From Affinundibacterium amnicola (GTDB lineage Bacteria > Pseudomonadota > Gammaproteobacteria > Burkholderiales > Burkholderiaceae_D): a DNA stretch of 64,000 nt. The notes under the pieces are model-generated. The model ran no database searches. It had not been told where the DNA came from and worked only from the letters and a program-made list of their open reading frames with translations. The DNA is taken from positions 620,001 to 684,000 of the forward strand of contig NZ_JACOFU010000001.1 in NCBI RefSeq assembly GCF_014284275.1. Reading direction: 5' to 3'. Made by a program: the position numbers and the translations under genes. Below, one piece after another: positions 1-8,981 of this stretch (within the stretch, counting starts at the first letter, position 1; each line of letters opens with the position of its first letter).

Positions 1-1715
1 AATCCACAGGTACAGCCGTGCGTGAAAAACGTATTGCTTTGAATGTGCGTCCTGTCTATAAACGTGTTGATACTTGTGCCGGTGAGTTCGCAACTAAAAC
101 AGCATACATGTATTCTACTTATGAAGATGAGTGCGAATCAGCGCCAACCGATAAGAAGAAAATCATCGTCCTAGGCGGAGGTCCAAACCGTATCGGTCAA
201 GGTATTGAATTTGATTATTGCTGCGTGCATGCGGCATTTGCGATGCGTGAAGATGGCTATGAAACGATTATGGTTAACTGTAATCCAGAAACCGTCTCCA
301 CTGACTACGATACTTCCGATCGTTTGTATTTCGAACCATTGACTTTGGAAGATGTTTTGGAAATCGTTGATCTGGAAAAACCAGTTGGCGTGATCGTGCA
401 ATATGGTGGTCAGACGCCATTGAAATTGGCATTGGAATTAGAAGCGAATGGTGTACCGATTATTGGCACTTCGCCGGACATGATTGATGCAGCAGAAGAT
501 CGTGAACGCTTCCAGAAAATGTTGCATGAATTAGGCTTGCGTCAACCACCTAATCGCACAGCACGTACGGAAGATGAAGCGATCGCTTTGGCACAAGAAA
601 TCGGTTATCCACTCGTGGTGCGTCCATCTTATGTACTCGGTGGTCGTGCAATGGAAATCGTGCATGAACAACGCGATCTGGAACGCTATATGCGCGAAGC
701 GGTCAAAGTGTCACACGATTCCCCAGTGTTGTTGGATCGATTCTTAAATGACGCGATTGAAGTTGACGTTGATTGTTTGTCTGACGGTACACGCACTTTC
801 ATCGGTGGCGTCATGGAGCATATCGAACAAGCTGGCGTGCACTCTGGTGACTCCGCTTGTTCTTTGCCACCGTACTCTTTGAAGCAAGCAACAATTGATG
901 AATTAAAGCGTCAAACCAGTTTGATGGCCAAAGGCTTGAATGTGGTCGGTTTGATGAACGTGCAATTCGCGATTCAACAAAAAGATGGCGAAGATGTCGT
1001 CTACGTGTTGGAAGTGAATCCGCGCGCGTCCCGTACTGTGCCTTATGTTTCTAAGGTCACTGGTTTGCAGTTAGCGAAAATAGCGGCGCGTTGCATGGTT
1101 GGTCAGTCTTTGGATTCTCAAGGTATTTATAAAGAAGTGATTCCATCCTACTTCAGCGTGAAAGAAGCGGTGTTCCCGTTCGTGAAGTTCCCTGGCGTCG
1201 ATACGATTTTGGGGCCTGAAATGAAATCGACCGGTGAAGTCATGGGCGTTGGCAAGACTTTCGGTGAAGCTTTTGTTAAATCGCAATTGGGCGCAGGCGT
1301 TAAATTGCCAAGATCCGGTAAAGTGTTCTTGACCGTCAAAAATGCGGATAAGCCTCGTGCAATTAATATCGCGAAGAACTTGATCGCGATGGGTTTTGAG
1401 TTGGTTGCTACTAAGGGGACTGCAGCGGCAATTTCAGCTGCTGGCGTGACTTGTGCATCAGTAAATAAAGTCGCTGAAGGTCGTCCACACGTGGTTGATT
1501 TGTTGAAGAACCGTGAAGTGGTGATGGTCATCAACACCGTTGAAGAAAAACGCAATGCAATTGCCGATTCTCGTTCGATTCGTGTTTCGGCTTTAGCTTC
1601 GGGGGCGACGACAATCACAACGATTGCGGGTGCCGAAGCTGCGGTGGAAGGTATGCGTCATTTGGATGAATTGCATGTCTATGATTTACAAGGTCTGCAT
1701 AAGTCTTTACACTAA
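1..1715 (+). CDS. carB: Carbamoyl-phosphate synthase large subunit, C-terminal part (cut by window edge)
   Basis: Makes carbamoyl phosphate from bicarbonate, ATP and glutamine-derived ammonia for arginine and pyrimidine synthesis, together with CarA. The reading frame is open from base 3, so the gene starts before the window; about 570 C-terminal residues of a protein normally near 1075 are present. Visible are the second ATP-grasp half, with [10 protein letters not shown] near nt 174 and the metal/ATP segment [12 protein letters not shown] near nt 1012, followed by the C-terminal MGS-like allosteric domain ([19 protein letters not shown] near nt 1321), which in this family binds UMP, IMP or ornithine regulators. 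It ends in TAA at 1713. The GTG at 18 is an internal codon, not the start. greA follows after a hairpin. Confidence 0.97.
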   Translation, partial: STGTAVREKRIALNVRPVYKRVDTCAGEFATKTAYMYSTYEDECESAPTDKKKIIVLGGGPNRIGQGIEFDYCCVHAAFAMREDGYETIMVNCNPETVSTDYDTSDRLYFEPLTLEDVLEIVDLEKPVGVIVQYGGQTPLKLALELEANGVPIIGTSPDMIDAAEDRERFQKMLHELGLRQPPNRTARTEDEAIALAQEIGYPLVVRPSYVLGGRAMEIVHEQRDLERYMREAVKVSHDSPVLLDRFLNDAIEVDVDCLSDGTRTFIGGVMEHIEQAGVHSGDSACSLPPYSLKQATIDELKRQTSLMAKGLNVVGLMNVQFAIQQKDGEDVVYVLEVNPRASRTVPYVSKVTGLQLAKIAARCMVGQSLDSQGIYKEVIPSYFSVKEAVFPFVKFPGVDTILGPEMKSTGEVMGVGKTFGEAFVKSQLGAGVKLPRSGKVFLTVKNADKPRAINIAKNLIAMGFELVATKGTAAAISAAGVTCASVNKVAEGRPHVVDLLKNREVVMVINTVEEKRNAIADSRSIRVSALASGATTITTIAGAEAAVEGMRHLDELHVYDLQGLHKSLH

Positions 1716-1757
1716 GCGCAATTCTGCGAATTCCTAGCTAATAGGAAATCGCGCACT

Positions 1758-1810
1758 GAGAGGTCACAATCAACAATGAGCCATCATTGTTCTTGTGACC
1801 TCTCTACTTT
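1758..1810 (+). terminator. Long hairpin after carB
   Basis: A two-part inverted repeat. The outer 12-bp arms GAGAGGTCACAA (1758-1769) and TTGTGACCTCTC (1793-1804) enclose 8-bp inner arms AACAATGA and TCATTGTT around a GCCA loop, with a small asymmetric bulge between the two stems. It is followed only by TACTTTTAGG, so the T tract is poor. It probably ends or attenuates carB transcription, but could also stabilise the mRNA 3' end. Confidence 0.65.
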
Positions 1811-1903
1811 TAGGCATGATGGCAATCCATCTTGTTTTTTTAACTTGGGATTTTATCCTAGGATTTTTTTTCCTAATTTTTTACGTGAATATTGTAGATA
1901 GCT

Positions 1904-2380
1904 ATGAGTACAGTACCCCTGACTAAATTTGGTGCAGAATTGATCAAGCAAGAATTGCACAAATTAAAGACCAAAGAACGTCCAGAAGTGATCAACGCGA
2001 TTGCAGAAGCACGCGCACAAGGTGATTTGTCTGAGAATGCAGAATATGACGCAGCCAAAGAGCGTCAAAGTTTTATTGAAGGTCGTATCGCTGAGCTTGA
2101 TGGCAAATTGAGCGCGGCACAAATTATCGATCCTACTGAATTGGATGCAGAAGGGCGCGTAGTGTTTGCTGCGACTGTGCAACTAGAAGATTTAGAAAAT
2201 GGACAAAAAGTTCAGTATCAAATCGTCGGTGAAGACGAAGCCGATTTGAAATTGAATAAAGTGTCGATTACTTCACCAATCGCGCGTGCCTTAATTGGTA
2301 AATACGCAGGTGATGTTGTTGGCGTGCAAGCACCAGCTGGTGTCCGTGAGTATGAAATTTTGGATGTCTTGTACATCTAA
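1904..2380 (+). CDS. greA: Transcription elongation factor GreA
   Basis: Rescues backtracked RNA polymerase by stimulating cleavage of the nascent transcript through the secondary channel. At 158 residues it has the exact usual GreA length. The N-terminal coiled coil carries the tip motif GDLSENAEY with the catalytic acids D41 and E44, and the C-terminal FKBP-like domain ends in REYEILDVLYI. Its place directly after carB is a common betaproteobacterial order. It converges on yhbY, with a shared bidirectional hairpin between them. I recall a DUF4149 membrane protein gene between greA and yhbY in some relatives; none is here. Confidence 0.97.
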   Translation: MSTVPLTKFGAELIKQELHKLKTKERPEVINAIAEARAQGDLSENAEYDAAKERQSFIEGRIAELDGKLSAAQIIDPTELDAEGRVVFAATVQLEDLENGQKVQYQIVGEDEADLKLNKVSITSPIARALIGKYAGDVVGVQAPAGVREYEILDVLYI

Positions 2381-2452
2381 ACTTTGACGTGAACTTTGCA
2401 GGCGTAAGTTTCGCAAAAAAACACTGTGAAGTCGCGAGGGTAAATTAGTACT

Positions 2453-2486
2453 AAAAAATGGGGCGCAAGTTTGCGCCCCTCTTTGA
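2453..2486. terminator. Bidirectional terminator between greA and yhbY
   Basis: GGGGCGCAA (2460-2468) pairs with TTGCGCCCC (2471-2479). An A6 tract lies on the left and TCTTT on the right, so the hairpin can work for greA on the plus strand and, with the better T tract, for yhbY on the minus strand. Confidence 0.8.
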
Positions 2487-2545
2487 TAATAACGATACTA
2501 ACTGATGTGCTAGTTGATATTAGCTACTAGCCAAAGAGGTTGAAC

Positions 2546-3052
2546 TTAGTCTCTGCCAGTTTTCTTGACGCTGGATTGACGTGGTTTAGCACGTTTGATC
2601 GTGCCACCTTGGGTTACACGTTCATTGCCTTTGACTAAAACTTTAGAAACAGATGGTTTTTTCGTGCCACTTGCGCTAGGCTTCACAATAGTCACTTCAC
2701 GCAAACCTTTGCCACGTTTTACAAATTTTGTTTCTTTAATGCCGTCGATTTTTGGACGATAGATCACTAATAATTTGCCGATGTGTTGAACTGGTTCGGC
2801 ATCGAGTTCTTCGCAAATTGTGTCGTACATTGCCACGCGTGCTTCACGATCATCACCAAAGACGCGAACCTTGATTAATCCGTGAGAATTCAGGCTGGCA
2901 TCAATTTCTTTCTTTACTGCCGGTGTGAGTCCAGCTTCACCGATGATAACGATAGGTTTGAGACCATGCGCTTCAGCACGTAATTCACTACGTTCAGCTG
3001 GTGTGAGTTTTGATTTTGGTTTGATTTTTGCAGTTGATGCGTCGTTTGACAT
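2546..3052 (-). CDS. yhbY: YhbY-type CRM-domain RNA-binding protein
   Basis: A CRS1-YhbY (CRM) domain protein. The family binds RNA and associates with pre-50S ribosomal particles. Residues about 15-115 form the CRM domain: the LTPAERSELRAEAHGL lead-in, the IIGEAGLT loop (the GxxG-like RNA-binding loop) and the IKVRVFG strand. E. coli YhbY is about 97 residues; this protein has 168 because of a basic, Lys/Arg-rich, probably disordered tail from about residue 115 (KFVKRGKGLREV onward), which likely adds RNA affinity. It is divergent from rlmE, another 50S assembly gene, with only 32 bp between starts, so the two probably share a control region. Confidence 0.93.
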   Translation of the reverse strand: MSNDASTAKIKPKSKLTPAERSELRAEAHGLKPIVIIGEAGLTPAVKKEIDASLNSHGLIKVRVFGDDREARVAMYDTICEELDAEPVQHIGKLLVIYRPKIDGIKETKFVKRGKGLREVTIVKPSASGTKKPSVSKVLVKGNERVTQGGTIKRAKPRQSSVKKTGRD

Positions 3053-3084
3053 ATAAATTCCTTTAAAAGCAGTATTTTACGCCA

Positions 3085-3729
3085 ATGGCCAAGAATAAAT
3101 TCAATCAAAATTGGGTTCACGATCATATTAATGATCCTTATGTGAAATTAGCACAAAAAGAGGGCTATCGCTCAAGGGCTGTTTATAAGCTCAAAGAAAT
3201 CGATGAAACCGAAAAATTGATCAAATCCGGTCAGATTATCGTCGATTTGGGCGCGACACCGGGTAGTTGGTCGCAATATGTCCGGAATAAATTGGCTGGT
3301 AAAGAGGGCGGCGGCATTCTCGGCGAAATCTATGCACTCGATTTGCTGGAGATGGAGCCAATCGCCGACGTCAATTTTATTCAGGGCGATTTTCGCGAAG
3401 AAGAGGTTTTATCTCAGCTAGAAGCTAAGCTACATGGCAAAAAAGTCGATGTTGTTTTGTCGGATATGGCACCCAACTTGTCTGGTAATGCCACCGTAGA
3501 TGGTGCGCGGGTTGAATACATTATTGAATTGGCAGTTGAATTTGCTAAGGCGCATTTAAAGCCGAATGGTGCTTTGCTGGTGAAATGTTTTCACGGGACT
3601 AGCTATAATACCTTGGTGACGTTGTTCAAAAATGAATTTACTACGGTTGCGAATAAAAAGCCAAAAGCTAGTAAAGACAAGTCATCTGAGATATTTTTGT
3701 TAGGAAAAGGCTTAAAACACCCGACCTGA
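3085..3729 (+). CDS. rlmE: 23S rRNA 2'-O-methyltransferase RlmE (FtsJ/RrmJ)
   Basis: Methylates the 2'-OH of U2552 in the A loop of 23S rRNA during late 50S assembly, using S-adenosylmethionine. At 214 residues it is close to the E. coli length. The SAM-binding loop DLGATPGSW is at 54-62. The family's K-D-K-E catalytic tetrad can be placed at K35 (AVYKLKEID), D127 ([10 protein letters not shown]), K167 (LLVKCFHG) and E202 ([10 protein letters not shown]). No strong Shine-Dalgarno is seen. It precedes ftsH as in many proteobacteria, but 209 bp separate them, so ftsH may have its own promoter. Confidence 0.97.
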   Translation: MAKNKFNQNWVHDHINDPYVKLAQKEGYRSRAVYKLKEIDETEKLIKSGQIIVDLGATPGSWSQYVRNKLAGKEGGGILGEIYALDLLEMEPIADVNFIQGDFREEEVLSQLEAKLHGKKVDVVLSDMAPNLSGNATVDGARVEYIIELAVEFAKAHLKPNGALLVKCFHGTSYNTLVTLFKNEFTTVANKKPKASKDKSSEIFLLGKGLKHPT

Positions 3730-3938
3730 ATAATAAGTAAATGAGAAGTAAGTGAGAAATAAGTGAAATAAATCTAAATTTCGCCTGTTTTACTCTTGAT
3801 AATTGTCAATTGTGGCAGCATATCTTGTCCAGCAAGCTGTATTCAATGCGAGTAGAATAATCATTTACCAGTGCCAGTTTTTTCGCGCGTCATTTTACCC
3901 GCGACTTTTTGTGCAAATTACGCACCTGAGGAGTTTTT

Positions 3939-5831
3939 GTGAATAATTCAATGTTAACCAAAATTGCAATGTGGGGCGCTGTCCTCTTAGTGCTCTTTAT
4001 GGTGTTCAATAAATTTGATAGTAAAAATTTAGCTGCGAATGCAGTGACGATTCCTTATTCTCAATTCTTGGATGAAGTGCGTGCAAAGCGTATTAAAGAA
4101 GCGGTGATTGATGATAGTAATCGCACGGTTGTCGCGACGACTATCGATGATAAAAAAATCAAATCTCAACTGACAATTTTCGATAAGGGCTTGGCGAAGG
4201 ACTTGGTTGATAATGGCATTAAGTTTGATAGCAAACCGCCAGAAGAACCTTCATTGCTCGGCCAGATTTTGATTTCATACGGGCCAATGTTGTTGTTGAT
4301 CGGTGTGTGGATATTCTTCATGCGTCAAATGCAAGGCGGCGGTAAAGGTGGTGCATTTTCATTTGGTAAGTCTAAAGCGCGTATGCTTGATGAAACCAAT
4401 AATCATGTGACTTTTGCGGACGTGGCTGGATGCGACGAGGCCAAAGAAGAAGTTAGCGAAGTTGTTGACTTCTTGAAAGATCCAAGCAAATTCCAAAAAC
4501 TCGGTGGACGTATTCCGCGAGGCGTTTTGATGGTAGGTCCTCCAGGTACAGGTAAAACTTTGCTGGCGCGTGCGATTGCCGGTGAAGCAAAAGTACCGTT
4601 CTTCACGATCTCTGGTTCTGATTTTGTGGAAATGTTTGTCGGTGTGGGCGCCTCTCGTGTGCGCGACATGTTCGACAATGCAAAAAAACATTCTCCATGT
4701 ATTATTTTTATCGATGAGATCGATGCCGTTGGTCGTCATCGTGGCGCTGGTATGGGCGGTGGTAATGATGAGCGTGAACAGACTTTGAATCAGATGCTGG
4801 TGGAGATGGATGGTTTTGAACCAAATTCTGGCGTGATCGTGGTGGCGGCAACTAACCGTGCCGACGTGTTGGATAAAGCTTTGTTGCGTCCAGGTCGTTT
4901 TGATCGTCAGGTGACCGTCAGCTTGCCCGATATTCGTGGACGCGAGCAAATTCTTAATGTGCACATGCGCAAAGTACCTATCGCACCAGATGTTCGCGCC
5001 GATATTTTGGCTCGTGGTACGCCAGGTTTCTCCGGTGCTGACTTGGCCAATTTGGTCAATGAATCTGCATTGTTTGCGGCTCGTCGTAACAAGCGTTTGG
5101 TGGAGATGCAAGATTTTGAAGATGCAAAAGATAAGATCTACATGGGACCTGAACGCAAATCCATGGTCATGCGTGAAGATGAACGTCGTAACACGGCTTA
5201 TCACGAGTCTGGTCATGCTGTAGTCGCTAAGTTATTGCCGAAAGCGGATCCAGTTCATAAAGTCACGATCATGCCGCGTGGTAATGCACTTGGTTTGACC
5301 TGGCAATTGCCAGAACACGACCAGATCAGCGGTTACAAAGATAAGATGTTGGAAGAAATCGCGATCTTGTTTGGCGGTCGTATTGCAGAAGAAATTTTCG
5401 TCGGTCAAATGTCGACTGGTGCTTCTAACGATTTCTCTCGTGCGACGAAATTAGCACGTGCGATGGTGACGCGTTTTGGTATGTCCGATACCTTGGGCGT
5501 GATGGTGTACGAAGATAGTCAGGAAAGCGGTTATTTCGGCGGCTCTTCCAAAACGATTTCTGAAGCAACGCAACAAAAAGTCGATGCGGAAATTCGCGCG
5601 ATTTTAGACGCGCAATACGCGATTTCCCGTCAATTGTTAGAGGATAATCGTGACAAGGTGGAAGCGATGACCAAAGCATTGCTCGAATGGGAAACTATTG
5701 ATGCTGAGCAGATTAATGACATCATGAACGGCGTTGAACCTCATCCACCGAAGTCATTCACAGCTGCGCCTAAATCTTCTTCAGATACGCCACCTGGCGG
5801 CGTGACACCAAATGCAACAGCACCAGCTTAA
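3939..5831 (+). CDS. ftsH: ATP-dependent zinc metalloprotease FtsH
   Basis: Inner-membrane AAA+ protease that degrades misfolded membrane proteins and unstable regulators such as sigma-32 and LpxC. The order is TM1 (residues about 5-22), a periplasmic domain, TM2 (about 107-127), the AAA module with Walker A GPPGTGKT at 200-207, Walker B IIFIDEID and an arginine-finger region, then the zinc protease site HESGH at 422-426. The tail is Pro/Thr/Ala rich. A GTG start at 3939 is chosen because TGAGGAG (3927-3933) lies 5 nt upstream; the ATG at 3951 is too far from it. The length of 630 residues is normal. A GAAA-loop hairpin directly follows the gene. Confidence 0.98.
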   Translation: MNNSMLTKIAMWGAVLLVLFMVFNKFDSKNLAANAVTIPYSQFLDEVRAKRIKEAVIDDSNRTVVATTIDDKKIKSQLTIFDKGLAKDLVDNGIKFDSKPPEEPSLLGQILISYGPMLLLIGVWIFFMRQMQGGGKGGAFSFGKSKARMLDETNNHVTFADVAGCDEAKEEVSEVVDFLKDPSKFQKLGGRIPRGVLMVGPPGTGKTLLARAIAGEAKVPFFTISGSDFVEMFVGVGASRVRDMFDNAKKHSPCIIFIDEIDAVGRHRGAGMGGGNDEREQTLNQMLVEMDGFEPNSGVIVVAATNRADVLDKALLRPGRFDRQVTVSLPDIRGREQILNVHMRKVPIAPDVRADILARGTPGFSGADLANLVNESALFAARRNKRLVEMQDFEDAKDKIYMGPERKSMVMREDERRNTAYHESGHAVVAKLLPKADPVHKVTIMPRGNALGLTWQLPEHDQISGYKDKMLEEIAILFGGRIAEEIFVGQMSTGASNDFSRATKLARAMVTRFGMSDTLGVMVYEDSQESGYFGGSSKTISEATQQKVDAEIRAILDAQYAISRQLLEDNRDKVEAMTKALLEWETIDAEQINDIMNGVEPHPPKSFTAAPKSSSDTPPGGVTPNATAPA

Positions 5832-5858
5832 TTTTTAAAAAATTAAATTGATTTACGG

Positions 5859-5889
5859 GGGTGAGGAGAAATCCTCACCCTTCATTTTT
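5859..5889 (+). terminator. Terminator between ftsH and folP
   Basis: The perfect 9-bp stem GGGTGAGGA/TCCTCACCC with a GAAA tetraloop (5868-5871) is followed by TTCATTTTT. It is a textbook intrinsic terminator, and it shows that the in-frame GTG at 5861 is not the folP start. Confidence 0.88.
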
Positions 5890-5908
5890 AGAGCGATCGC
5901 TTAATGAC

Positions 5909-6793
5909 ATGATGATGCTGACAACGTATTTTGAATGTGGAAGATATCGTTTCCCAATGAAAATGGCGAGCACCAATGGTCTGAAAACGGTATTCAAACC
6001 ACTGGTGATGGGAATTCTCAATGTCACCCCTGATTCGTTTTCTGATGGCGGAAAATTTCAATCTTTAGATCACGCGATAACCCATGCGGAACAGATGATT
6101 GAAGATGGCGTTGATATTATCGATATTGGTGGTGAATCAAGTCGCCCAGGTGCTACACCTTTGCCCTTGGATGAAGAATTAAAGCGCGTGATCCCATTGA
6201 TCTATGCTCTGCGCGATTGTGGCAAACCAATTTCGATAGATACTTATAAGCCCGAAGTAATGCGTGAAGCGATTATCGCTGGCGCCGATATGATTAACGA
6301 CATTCGAGGTTTTGATTCCGCAGAAGCACGTGCGGTGGTGGCGGATAGCGATGTCGGCTTATGCGTGATGCACATGCAAAAGTCACCGGAGACCATGCAA
6401 GAGCAACCAAGATACCAAAATGTGACTCAAGAAGTCATCGCTTTTTTGCGCGAGCGTTGTGATCAATTAGTGGTCGCAGGCGTTGAGAAAAATCGCTTAA
6501 GTATTGATCCGGGATTTGGTTTTGGGAAAACCTTGGAACACAATATTGAGCTTTTGCAAAACATCGACTTGATGCAAGAAGAATTAGGTTTGCCAGTATT
6601 GGCGGGTATTTCACGCAAGACCATGATAGGCAGTCTTACAGGGAAACCAGTAGAGCGCCGTATGGCCGGCAGTCTCGCCGCAGCGCTCGCCGCAATGGCG
6701 CAAGGGGCACGGATTCTACGTGTACATGATGTCGCAGAAACCGTTGATGCGATACGTGTTTGGCAGGCAGTCAATACCAGTAAAGTGATGTAA
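5909..6793 (+). CDS. folP: Dihydropteroate synthase
   Basis: Condenses 6-hydroxymethyl-7,8-dihydropterin diphosphate with p-aminobenzoate to dihydropteroate in folate synthesis; the family is the sulfonamide target. The TIM barrel shows the classic signatures MGILNVTPDSFSDGG (pABA/phosphate loop), DIGGESSRPGA, a SIDTYKP strand, DPGFGFGKT and GISRKTMIG. Three consecutive ATGs (5909, 5912, 5915) are the plausible starts; 5909 gives 294 residues, near the usual 275-290. An extension back to GTG 5861 would run through the ftsH terminator. No strong Shine-Dalgarno is visible. glmM follows after 52 bp, the standard ftsH-folP-glmM order. Confidence 0.95.
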   Translation: MMMLTTYFECGRYRFPMKMASTNGLKTVFKPLVMGILNVTPDSFSDGGKFQSLDHAITHAEQMIEDGVDIIDIGGESSRPGATPLPLDEELKRVIPLIYALRDCGKPISIDTYKPEVMREAIIAGADMINDIRGFDSAEARAVVADSDVGLCVMHMQKSPETMQEQPRYQNVTQEVIAFLRERCDQLVVAGVEKNRLSIDPGFGFGKTLEHNIELLQNIDLMQEELGLPVLAGISRKTMIGSLTGKPVERRMAGSLAAALAAMAQGARILRVHDVAETVDAIRVWQAVNTSKVM

Positions 6794-6845
6794 GCGAAAT
6801 CAATTCAAAATTCAAATATCAATAAAAAAATAAGAAAGGAAAAAC

Positions 6846-8183
6846 ATGTCTCGACAATATTTTGGTACCGATGGCATTCGTGGCAAAGTTGGCGTTAGCC
6901 CCATCACCCCAGATTTTGTGATGCGTCTAGGTTATGCGGCCGGTAAAGTGTTAGCAAAATTAGACACGGCAAGTCACGCCCGTCCGACTGTGTTGATAGG
7001 TAAGGACACACGAGTTTCTGGTTACATGCTCGAAGCGGCTCTTGAGACTGGATTCGCGGCAGCTGGCGTCGACATTATGTTATCCGGCCCCATGCCAACC
7101 CCGGCGATCGCGTATCTGACACGCGCCTTGCGTTTGTCTGCGGGTGTGGTGATTTCTGCTTCGCATAATCCTTATGACGATAATGGCATCAAATTTTTCT
7201 CTGCCCAAGGCACGAAACTGCCAGATGATATTGAACAGGCGATAGAGGCCGAGCTTGATCGTGACATGCAGTGTGTGAGTTCAGATAAATTAGGTAAAGC
7301 AAAACGTTTAGATGACGCGAATGGCCGTTATATCGAATTTTGCAAGAGCACTTATCCAAGTGAGCTAGATTTACGTGGTTTAAAAATAGTTGTCGATTGT
7401 GCGCATGGTGCTGCCTATGATATTGCGCCGCATGTATTTCATGAGTTAGGGGCAGAGGTTATTTCGATTGGAAATAATCCGAATGGTTTTAATATTAATG
7501 ATGCAGTTGGTGCGACAGCGCCAGAGGCTTTAGCATTAGCTGTACGCGCAAATCATGCTGATTTAGGTATTGCCCTAGATGGTGATGCAGATCGTCTTGT
7601 GATGGTCGATAAAAACGGCAAAATTTACGACGGTGACCAACTTCTTTATTTGATGGTTTTAGATCGTATGGCGATCGGTCCGGTTGCTGGTGCAGTTGGC
7701 ACTTTGATGACCAATATGGCGGTGGAGCTCGCGTTCAAAGAGTTAGGCGTTGGTTTTATTCGTGCCAAAGTTGGTGATCGTTATGTCTTGGAGCAAATGC
7801 AACAGCAAGGTTGGCTGCTGGGTGGCGAAGGGTCGGGACATTTACTCTGTTTAGATAAACATACCACAGGTGACGGTATCGTCTCTGCATTACAAGTGTT
7901 ATCTGCATTGAAGCGTAATGGAAAATCTTTAGACCAATGTTTTGAAAGCCTCACATTGTTTCCTCAGGTGTTAATTAATGTGCGTGTGACGCCAGGATTT
8001 GATTGGCAGAGCAACGCCGCGTTGGTAACAGAAAAAGCACAAGTAGAAAAAGAATTGGCAGGGCAGGGACGTGTATTGATACGTGCATCAGGAACCGAAC
8101 CCCTAATTCGCGTGATGGTGGAAACATCTGATGCGGAAATGGCGAATAAAATGGCACGTCGCTTAGCTAATTGCATCAGCTAA
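6846..8183 (+). CDS. glmM: Phosphoglucosamine mutase
   Basis: Interconverts glucosamine-6-phosphate and glucosamine-1-phosphate on the way to UDP-GlcNAc, the precursor of peptidoglycan and LPS. At 445 residues it has the family length. The four alpha-D-phosphohexomutase landmarks are present: the phosphoserine loop ISASHNP with catalytic S106, the Mg loop DGDADR (D245, D247, D249), the sugar-specificity loop GGEGSGH and the C-terminal phosphate-binding [16 protein letters not shown] lies about 6 nt before the ATG. It is the last gene of the ftsH-folP-glmM run and is followed by a separately transcribed tRNA. Confidence 0.98.
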   Translation: MSRQYFGTDGIRGKVGVSPITPDFVMRLGYAAGKVLAKLDTASHARPTVLIGKDTRVSGYMLEAALETGFAAAGVDIMLSGPMPTPAIAYLTRALRLSAGVVISASHNPYDDNGIKFFSAQGTKLPDDIEQAIEAELDRDMQCVSSDKLGKAKRLDDANGRYIEFCKSTYPSELDLRGLKIVVDCAHGAAYDIAPHVFHELGAEVISIGNNPNGFNINDAVGATAPEALALAVRANHADLGIALDGDADRLVMVDKNGKIYDGDQLLYLMVLDRMAIGPVAGAVGTLMTNMAVELAFKELGVGFIRAKVGDRYVLEQMQQQGWLLGGEGSGHLLCLDKHTTGDGIVSALQVLSALKRNGKSLDQCFESLTLFPQVLINVRVTPGFDWQSNAALVTEKAQVEKELAGQGRVLIRASGTEPLIRVMVETSDAEMANKMARRLANCIS

Positions 8184-8208
8184 ATTCTCTATTTTAGGGG
8201 AATCATTC

Positions 8209-8237
8209 TTGATGTTAGCAGCGATACACTGTAATAT
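8209..8237 (+). promoter_or_regulatory. Sigma-70 promoter for the tRNA-Arg gene
   Basis: TTGATG (8209-8214), a 17-bp spacer and TAATAT (8232-8237) form a good sigma-70 promoter about 55 bp before the mature tRNA 5' end. The tRNA is therefore probably transcribed independently of glmM with a short leader that RNase P would remove. Confidence 0.7.
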
Positions 8238-8293
8238 TCAGCCTTCTGATTTTTAGCTCGTTATCGTAGTCTTGAACGACTAAAAATACGTGT

Positions 8294-8370
<77 letters not shown>

Positions 8371-8381
8371 AATGGATTCTC

Positions 8382-8421
8382 AAAATGGATTATTAACTTT
8401 TGTTGATAATCCATTTTTTTT
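8382..8421 (+). terminator. Terminator of the tRNA-Arg unit
   Basis: AAAATGGATTATTAAC (8382-8397) pairs with GTTGATAATCCATTTT (8402-8417) across a TTTT loop, with a run of eight T at 8414-8421. It is a strong intrinsic terminator about 10 nt after the CCA end. Confidence 0.88.
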
Positions 8422-8526
8422 GCTGTCGGGATTGGCGTTTAATCGCTTATGTAAGTATTGCCATTCGATTTAAGAGAGCGCCTTTGCTTGCCGATGCAGT
8501 GCTTGAGTTTGCATGGCTTGTACTTT

Positions 8527-8973
8527 CTAGGTATCTTTGCAGACCAAGTCAGCACGTTCTTGTGCTCGTTTGAGTTTTTGTTGTGCCTTCATTTCGCCTT
8601 TGGGCTGCGTATTTTTTAAATCTTCTTTTGCCCACTTGGTTTGCAATTGTTGCGCTTCGCAACGTTTTCTTGCCGCAGCGGCTTTGTTGGCGAGTCTGCG
8701 ATTGATTGCTTCATGTTTTGCGTCGTCACGTTCTCGAGTTTTTTCTAATTTTCCAATCGCCGACATTCTTTGCTTGTGCGCTTTTTGTGCTGCGATCTGA
8801 TCTTCCGCTGAAGGCGCAATTGTTTTGATCTCTATCGCAGTTGATATTCCAGTTTTACACGGATGTTGGCTGAATATTGTTTTACCATTTTCTTGGCATT
8901 TAAATGCTGGAGTATCGGCTAGAACGATTGTTGATTGCAAAAGTAAGGTCAAAACAGTGACTAAGAATTTCAT
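8527..8973 (-). CDS. Small exported DUF4124-like protein
   Basis: 148 residues with a Sec signal peptide (MKFLVTVLTLLLQSTIVLA, likely cut before DTPAF). Next comes a short DUF4124-like segment (FKCQENGKTIFSQHPC, with two cysteines that could pair), then a long charged helical stretch rich in Lys, Arg, Ala, Glu and Gln (residues about 55-145) that should form a coiled coil and carries two more cysteines. DUF4124 proteins are common, functionally undefined exported proteins of beta- and gammaproteobacteria. The gene starts 8 bp after the stop of the FAD-linked dehydrogenase, so it is the last gene of that minus-strand unit. No specific role can be assigned. Confidence 0.8.
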   Translation of the reverse strand: MKFLVTVLTLLLQSTIVLADTPAFKCQENGKTIFSQHPCKTGISTAIEIKTIAPSAEDQIAAQKAHKQRMSAIGKLEKTRERDDAKHEAINRRLANKAAAARKRCEAQQLQTKWAKEDLKNTQPKGEMKAQQKLKRAQERADLVCKDT

Positions 8974-8981
8974 ATACGCTC

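Noticed and set aside
1148..1618. 156-codon open frame antisense to carB
   Set aside because: Shadow of the strongly conserved carB frame without start signals or recognisable protein features.
4359..5216. 285-codon open frame antisense to ftsH
   Set aside because: It mirrors a highly conserved AAA+ coding region, has no ribosome-binding site and a composition typical of a shadow frame.
5861..5908. GTG start that would give folP 16 extra residues
   Set aside because: The codons lie inside the ftsH terminator hairpin and have no family similarity; ATG at 5909-5915 gives the normal length.
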